A program made the position numbers and the translations under genes. From NCBI GenBank assembly GCA_934045075.1, contig OW203747.1, forward strand, positions 13,607,894 through 13,671,893: a stretch of 64,000 nt of DNA, in the 5' to 3' direction. Under the pieces are notes generated by a model. The model saw only the letters and a list, made by a program, of their open reading frames with translations. It was not told the DNA's origin and searched no databases. This document shows, in pieces, positions 63,456-64,000 of the stretch. The stretch comes from Yponomeuta sedellus. Lineage: Eukaryota > Arthropoda > Insecta > Lepidoptera > Yponomeutidae. Positions within the stretch are counted from its first letter, which is position 1, and every line of letters starts with the position of its first letter.

Positions 63456-64000
63456 GTAAGCGGTGTGTTTTTAATTAATTTACAGAGGTAATCTCATAGA
63501 ATGTTTTGTCAGCGTTTTTTTCCAAAACGGTCTAGACCTTGAAATGGAAACCAATACCTAAATTTAAGTTCATAAAGGCCTATTTGCACCACTTTTTAAT
63601 TAATGTAGCTAAAAGATAAAGATAAGAAAAGACTAAGTTTGAAGCTTTTTTGGCCATTTTTTTTCACACATGATCTCTATTTTGTTAAATGGACACCTGG
63701 TTTGAATTGTAACGTTCATTGAGCCGCAGTTTTTGAGCTACTTTGAATAAAACATTTCATTTCTTGCTGTCTTACAGTAAAAGAATATGAATACTGTTCT
63801 ATGTATATATCGAACTGTAAAGAAAAATATCGTAAAGAAACCTGAGCGCTCGAAATAACCAACCCGCGGTGATCCAATAAACGAGTATAACGGAAATCGT
63901 TAATCTTTTTTATATCTACCTTTGCGTGATCACCGAACTGATATTTAACTCAAGTTCTAAGTTTTTTTGTAAGAGAAGAATTTGCGACATTTATAAAAAT
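63456..64000 (+). other. GMAP-210 intron, continuing past the window
   Basis: Holds a family K 3' end (63688-63765, with AATAAA) and AT-rich sequence. A CTGTCTTACAG acceptor-like site at 63777 would continue in phase as VKEYEYCSMY..., then stop after 22 codons. It has no similarity to the expected next segment and is probably not an exon. Confidence 0.6.

Noticed and set aside
63777..63845. Next GMAP-210 exon after 63455
   Set aside because: An acceptor-like site and a phase-compatible start exist, but the peptide (VKEYEYCSMY...) stops after 22 codons, does not resemble the expected coiled coil and overlaps repeat family K sequence.

Overview
This window is eukaryotic nuclear DNA from an insect, most probably a moth or butterfly (Lepidoptera). 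It is AT-rich and packed with interspersed repeats. It has no operons and no prokaryotic genes. Its one confident host gene is a metazoan Golgi coiled-coil protein with spliced GT-AG exons. Several repeat types look familiar from moth genomes: Helitron-like ends with a CTAG terminus, repeats opening with a 'GCCCGCGAC-TCCGTCCGCG' type phrase, and many short LINE tails. The order is an inference from repeat flavour; no species can be named.

Layout. 1-1960 is a satellite array of about 187-bp units that runs off the left edge. 2-53 kb holds no gene I can support. It is a mosaic of: (a) a tRNA-derived SINE, here S1, and two further tRNA-derived SINEs, S2 and S3; (b) an abundant element, here F5, whose head resembles the internal promoter of 5S rRNA, in two subfamilies A and B; (c) 3' ends of several non-LTR retrotransposons; (d) palindromic MITEs, Helitron-like elements and perfect short hairpins. 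Special structures are a 199-bp triplication (10.6-11.2 kb), an apparently perfect 1,563-bp tandem duplication (21.4-24.5 kb), and two terminal-inverted-repeat elements (8635-9454 and 37803-38373).

The two TIR elements are the best candidates for something undescribed. Both have perfect TIRs and 8-bp target duplications. Both have 16-bp tandem units just inside, and partly within, the TIR. The first carries a small FLYWCH zinc-finger ORF with its own polyadenylation signal. The units of the two elements share a TTCYCAAnnnGTCC core.

53.8-57.0 kb is a 5'-truncated but otherwise intact endonuclease/reverse-transcriptase LINE inserted into an F5 copy. 58.3-63.5 kb carries four exons of the insect GMAP-210/TRIP11 orthologue on the + strand: one 3,078-bp coiled-coil exon and three short ones with compatible phases. 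Its introns hold S1, Helitron-like, F5-B and S2 insertions. The amino-terminal exons and the carboxy-terminal GRAB-region exons were not found and probably lie outside the window or in unrecognised short exons.
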